Shown in pieces: positions 5,651 to 7,847 of a DNA stretch of 7,847 bases; position 1 is the stretch's first letter; each line of letters opens with the position of its first letter. A program made the position numbers and the translations under genes. This DNA is from Gammaproteobacteria bacterium. Lineage in GTDB: Bacteria > Pseudomonadota > Gammaproteobacteria > UBA6429 > Thiohalophilaceae. The notes below the pieces were generated by a model. That model saw only the letters and a program-made list of their open reading frames with translations, made no database searches and was not told where the DNA came from. The stretch is taken from positions 1-7,847 of the forward strand of contig JAUVGM010000100.1 of the NCBI GenBank assembly GCA_030593785.1, in the 5' to 3' direction.

Positions 5651-5947
5651 CTATTCAGCGCCAATAAAGTTAATGTCCTGGCCCTCTCGCAAACGAATGT
5701 AGGCTTTTTTCCAATTATTACGGCGGCCTACACCATTTTGAGTGCGCTTGGTTTTGCCTTTAACATTGGCAACCTGAACATTCTCGACATTAACTTCGAA
5801 CAGCATCTCTATAGCGCCCTTAATTTCTTTCTTAGTTGCAGTGTTTGCAACACGGAAAACAATCTGGTTCGCGCTTTCAGCAGCATTCGTCGCTTTTTCA
5901 GAGACATGTGGGCTTATTAAGATATTCATCAAACGTTCTTGATTCAT
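5651..5947 (-). CDS. rplW: 50S ribosomal protein L23
   Basis: A 98-residue protein (E. coli L23 has 100). L23 lies at the exit of the polypeptide tunnel, where it docks trigger factor and the signal recognition particle. The segment ISPHVSEKAT (11-20) is present; V15, S16 and E17 align with E. coli V16, S17 and E18, the trigger-factor docking residues. The middle carries ATKKEIKGAIEMLFEVNV and the extended hairpin KGKTKRTQNGVGRRNNWKKAYIRL, which reaches into the tunnel. The ATG at 5945-5947 overlaps the rplD stop as ATGA. Its ribosome binding site AGGAG (5956-5960, spacer 8 nt) is encoded inside the last codons of rplD. Together these imply translational coupling. Confidence 0.98.
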   Translation of the reverse strand: MNQERLMNILISPHVSEKATNAAESANQIVFRVANTATKKEIKGAIEMLFEVNVENVQVANVKGKTKRTQNGVGRRNNWKKAYIRLREGQDINFIGAE

Positions 5948-6564
5948 GCCAATGTCTCCTCTATTTTTTTAACTGCATCTGCAGTCATAATTACTTTTTC
6001 GAAACGGATTAAACTAACCGGATCGATGTTATTTGCATCGCAAACACCAACATGGTGTAGGTTACGAGTAGACAAAAATAAGTTGTCGCTCATATCCTGT
6101 GTCACAATCATGACATTGCTTGTACCTAGCTTACCTAAACGCTCAACCATATCTTTAGTCTTAGGTGCGTCAACAGCAAAACTGTCTACGACAACTAAAC
6201 GTTCTGTACGAACTAACTCAGATAAGATTGACTGTATCGCTGCGCGATACATCTTACGGTTTAGCTTTTGCGACCAATCTTTTGGTCTAGCGGCAAATGT
6301 AACACCACCAGAGCGCCAAATTGGGGAGCGGATTGTACCAGACCTTGCGCGCCCTGTCCCCTTTTGTTTCCAAGGTTTTTTACCACCACCTCGAACATCA
6401 GAACGGGTCTTTTGTGCACGAGTACCTGAGCGGGCACCGGCTAAATAGCCAGTAACTGCTTGATGTACAAGAGATTCGTTAAATTCACGCGAAAAATTGG
6501 CGTCAGAGACTTCGATACTTTTAGTAGAAGCTTTGCCAGTCGCGGTTGTTAATTTTAATTCCAT
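5944..6564 (-). CDS. rplD: 50S ribosomal protein L4
   Basis: A 206-residue protein, five longer than E. coli L4 (201), the extra residues lying in the N-terminal segment. L4 binds 23S rRNA early in assembly, and its basic loop lines the peptide exit tunnel. That loop is visible at about residues 44-95: ARSGTRAQKTR, then GGGKKPWKQKGTGRARSG, then SPIWRSGGVTFAARP. K68 aligns with E. coli K63, the site where K63E gives erythromycin resistance; here it is the wild-type lysine. The C-terminal globular part ends VMTADAVKKIEETLA. A strong GAGGA (6572-6576), immediately after the rplC stop, precedes the ATG by 7 nt. In E. coli L4 represses its own operon through the S10 leader; the space for such a leader is lacking here. 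The stop overlaps the rplW start (ATGA). Confidence 0.98.
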   Translation of the reverse strand: MELKLTTATGKASTKSIEVSDANFSREFNESLVHQAVTGYLAGARSGTRAQKTRSDVRGGGKKPWKQKGTGRARSGTIRSPIWRSGGVTFAARPKDWSQKLNRKMYRAAIQSILSELVRTERLVVVDSFAVDAPKTKDMVERLGKLGTSNVMIVTQDMSDNLFLSTRNLHHVGVCDANNIDPVSLIRFEKVIMTADAVKKIEETLA

Positions 6565-6576
6565 CGCGATTTCCTC

Positions 6577-7215
6577 TTAGCGTTTCACGGCAGGTTTAAC
6601 GATAAGGTTGCCACCTTTTGAACCAGGAACAGCACCTTTCACCAATAATAGGTTGCGTTCTACGTCTACACGTACAACTTCAAGATTTACACCAGTGCGA
6701 GTTCTCGCACCCATGTGACCTGACATTTTTTTACCTTTGAAAACACGACCTGGAGTCTGGTTTTGCCCGATAGAACCATTTGATCTATGAGCTAACGAGT
6801 TACCATGTGTTGCATCTTGCATGGTGAAGTTCCAACGCTTGATACCACCCTGGAAACCTTTACCCTGACTTGTGCCTTGAACATCAATTTTTTGACCTTC
6901 TTCAAAGATATCTACTTTAATTTCGCCTTTAAGCTCGAAATCGTTACCTTCGTCTTCCGCTAAACGGAATTCCCAAAGACCACGACCTGCTTCTGTACCC
7001 GCTTTAGCATAATGTCCTGCTAAAGGCTTAGTTACACGAGAAGCTTTACGCGAACCTGTCGTTACCTGAACAGATTTATAACCATCTGTTTCAAGAGACT
7101 TAAGTTGCGTGATACGATTTGGTTCAACTTCGATAACCGTAACAGGTACTGAAGCACCATCTTCTGTGAAGACGCGTGTCATACCTACTTTGCGACCAAC
7201 TACACCAATTGTCAT
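6577..7215 (-). CDS. rplC: 50S ribosomal protein L3
   Basis: A 212-residue protein (E. coli L3 has 209). L3 is an early-assembly protein that binds 23S rRNA near its 3' end and reaches the peptidyl-transferase centre with a long loop. The N-terminus GVVGRKVGMTRVF is typical. The extended loop is visible as QGKGFQGGIKRWNF, then HGNSLAHRSNGSIGQNQTPG, then VFKGKKMSGHMG. Q153 aligns with the E. coli Q150 that is N5-methylated by PrmB, so the modification target is kept; whether a PrmB exists is not visible here. The C-terminus RNLLLVKGAVPG...LIVKPAVK is canonical. A clear ribosome binding site, GGAG at 7224-7227, lies 8 nt before the ATG and within the 24-nt gap after rpsJ. Confidence 0.98.
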   Translation of the reverse strand: MTIGVVGRKVGMTRVFTEDGASVPVTVIEVEPNRITQLKSLETDGYKSVQVTTGSRKASRVTKPLAGHYAKAGTEAGRGLWEFRLAEDEGNDFELKGEIKVDIFEEGQKIDVQGTSQGKGFQGGIKRWNFTMQDATHGNSLAHRSNGSIGQNQTPGRVFKGKKMSGHMGARTRTGVNLEVVRVDVERNLLLVKGAVPGSKGGNLIVKPAVKR

Positions 7216-7239
7216 TTTCTTAACTCCAGCAATGCTTAC

Positions 7240-7554
7240 TTATTGCAACTGAATCTGCACGTCAACGCCGGCAGCCAGATCCAATTTCATTAATGCATCA
7301 ACCGTTTTATCTGTTGGATTTACAATATCCATCAAACGTTTATGCGTACGTAGCTCATATTGATCACGAGCATCTTTATTTACGTGCGGCGAAATCAGAA
7401 TAGTGAAACGTTCTTTTTTCGTTGGTAAAGGAATAGGACCCTTTACTTGAGCGCCGGTACGTTTCGCTGTTTCAACGATCTCTTGAGCTGATTGATCAAT
7501 CAGCCTGTGATCGAATGCCTTTAGGCGAATACGTATATTCTGATTCTTAGCCAT
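7240..7554 (-). CDS. rpsJ: 30S ribosomal protein S10 (NusE)
   Basis: A 104-residue protein, one longer than E. coli S10 (103). It carries the family segments IRIRLKAFDHRLID (about residues 7-20), ETAKRTGAQV (28-37), GPIPLPT (39-45) and the HVNKDARDQYE region (57-67), and ends LDLAAGVDVQIQLQ. S10 sits in the head of the small subunit near S3 and S14. As NusE in E. coli it also pairs with NusB in antitermination and contacts NusG; the conservation suggests the same here, which is inference. The ATG has only a weak upstream match to a Shine-Dalgarno sequence (GAGA about 8 nt before the start). It is the first gene of the S10 set and follows tuf by only 49 nt, so it probably shares the tuf transcript. 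Confidence 0.98.
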   Translation of the reverse strand: MAKNQNIRIRLKAFDHRLIDQSAQEIVETAKRTGAQVKGPIPLPTKKERFTILISPHVNKDARDQYELRTHKRLMDIVNPTDKTVDALMKLDLAAGVDVQIQLQ

Positions 7555-7603
7555 AAACTTTTTCTCTACTCGAATTTAATTTCTAAACTTGTTTTGAAAG
7601 TGA

Positions 7604-7847
7604 TTATTCAATAATCTTCGCAACAACACCCGCACCAACAGTACGGCCACCTTCACGAATCGCAAAACGTAAACCGTCTTCCATCGCAATCGGTGCAATT
7701 AATGTTACTTCCATTTGCACGTTATCACCCGGCATAACCATTTCGATACCTGATGGTAATTCACAAGCTCCGGTTACGTCAGTGGTACGGAAGTAGAACT
7801 GTGGACGATAGCCGTTGAAGAATGGAGTGTGACGTCCACCTTCATCT
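7604..7847 (-). CDS. tuf: Elongation factor Tu, C-terminal part (cut by window edge)
   Basis: The reverse strand reads 80 codons in frame to a TAA stop at 7604-7606; the 5' part of the gene lies beyond the right edge. The visible protein is the end of domain 3 of EF-Tu, the GTPase that delivers aminoacyl-tRNA to the ribosomal A site in the cytoplasm. Recognisable segments are DEGGRHTPFF at the left of the fragment, YRPQFYFRTTDVTG, VEMVMPGDN-like IEMVMPGDN, and the terminal GLRFAIREGGRTVGAGVV followed by AKIIE. These are near-invariant in bacterial EF-Tu and contact the aminoacyl-tRNA T stem in known structures. Its place directly upstream of rpsJ matches the last gene of the str operon (rpsL-rpsG-fusA-tuf). 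A second tuf copy elsewhere is possible but cannot be judged here. The GTP-binding domain is outside the window. Confidence 0.97.
   Translation of the reverse strand, partial: DEGGRHTPFFNGYRPQFYFRTTDVTGACELPSGIEMVMPGDNVQMEVTLIAPIAMEDGLRFAIREGGRTVGAGVVAKIIE

Noticed and set aside
5738..5920. Plus-strand open frame of 60 codons opposite rplW.
   Set aside because: It is antisense to intact rplW with no supporting features.
5939..6448. Plus-strand open frame of 169 codons opposite rplD.
   Set aside because: It lies wholly within the well-conserved rplD gene on the other strand, resembles no family I know, and has no plausible operon context. It is a shadow frame.
7580..7602. Weak hairpin in the tuf-rpsJ spacer (UUUC/GAAA plus AAA/UUU with an A-A mismatch).
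   Set aside because: The stem is almost all A-U and mismatched with no U tract, so neither a terminator nor a leader structure is supported.
7570..7615. Possible promoter for rpsJ (TTGAAT at the end of tuf, TTTAGA 18 nt later).
   Set aside because: The -10 matches only three of six consensus bases in an AT-rich background where such matches arise by chance.
1..7847. An undescribed system, mobile element, CRISPR array or foreign insertion among the ribosomal genes.
   Set aside because: Every stretch is accounted for by conserved ribosomal-protein or EF-Tu genes in canonical order, with spacers of 49 nt or less and no foreign-looking segment.

Overview
The window is a bacterial ribosomal-protein supercluster, every gene on the minus strand, so transcription runs from the right edge (position 7847) towards position 1. 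In transcription order it reads: the 3' end of tuf (EF-Tu), then rpsJ, rplC, rplD, rplW, rplB, rpsS, rplV, rpsC, rplP, rpmC, rpsQ (the S10 operon set), then rplN, rplX, rplE, rpsN, rpsH, rplF (first part of the spc operon set). The order matches the classical str-S10-spc layout of Proteobacteria. The protein sequences (long S14 without a full zinc site, L3 with the GQNQTPG segment, an L22 of exactly the E. coli length, an EF-Tu C-terminus ending VVAKIIE) point to a gammaproteobacterium of fairly low GC (about 40% by eye, with A/T-rich third codon positions). The genus cannot be fixed from this window.

Right part (7847 to about 4800): the visible 80 residues of EF-Tu are followed after only 49 nt by rpsJ, then rplC, rplD, rplW and rplB. 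rplD and rplW overlap by ATGA. Middle part (about 4800 to 2590): rpsS (GTG start), rplV, rpsC, rplP, rpmC and rpsQ, with two one-base TAATG overlaps. Left part (2568 to 1): rplN to rplF, ending with a probable ribosome binding site for the next gene (rplR expected) at the left edge.

All 18 genes look intact except tuf, which is cut by the window edge. No tRNA, rRNA, mobile element, CRISPR array, or gene-free stretch over 50 nt is present. The genes work together: all but EF-Tu encode structural proteins of the two ribosomal subunits, and the tight spacing (mostly 4 to 28 nt) implies one co-transcribed, translationally coupled unit with matched output.

The window is essentially ordinary core genome. 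I found no evidence of an undescribed system. The points worth a second look concern regulation: there is no room for an E. coli-type S10 leader between tuf and rpsJ or for an intergenic spc promoter between rpsQ and rplN, and the longest spacer inside the ribosomal-protein series (rplX-rplE) carries two adjacent potential RNA hairpins, one of which encloses the rplE start codon.
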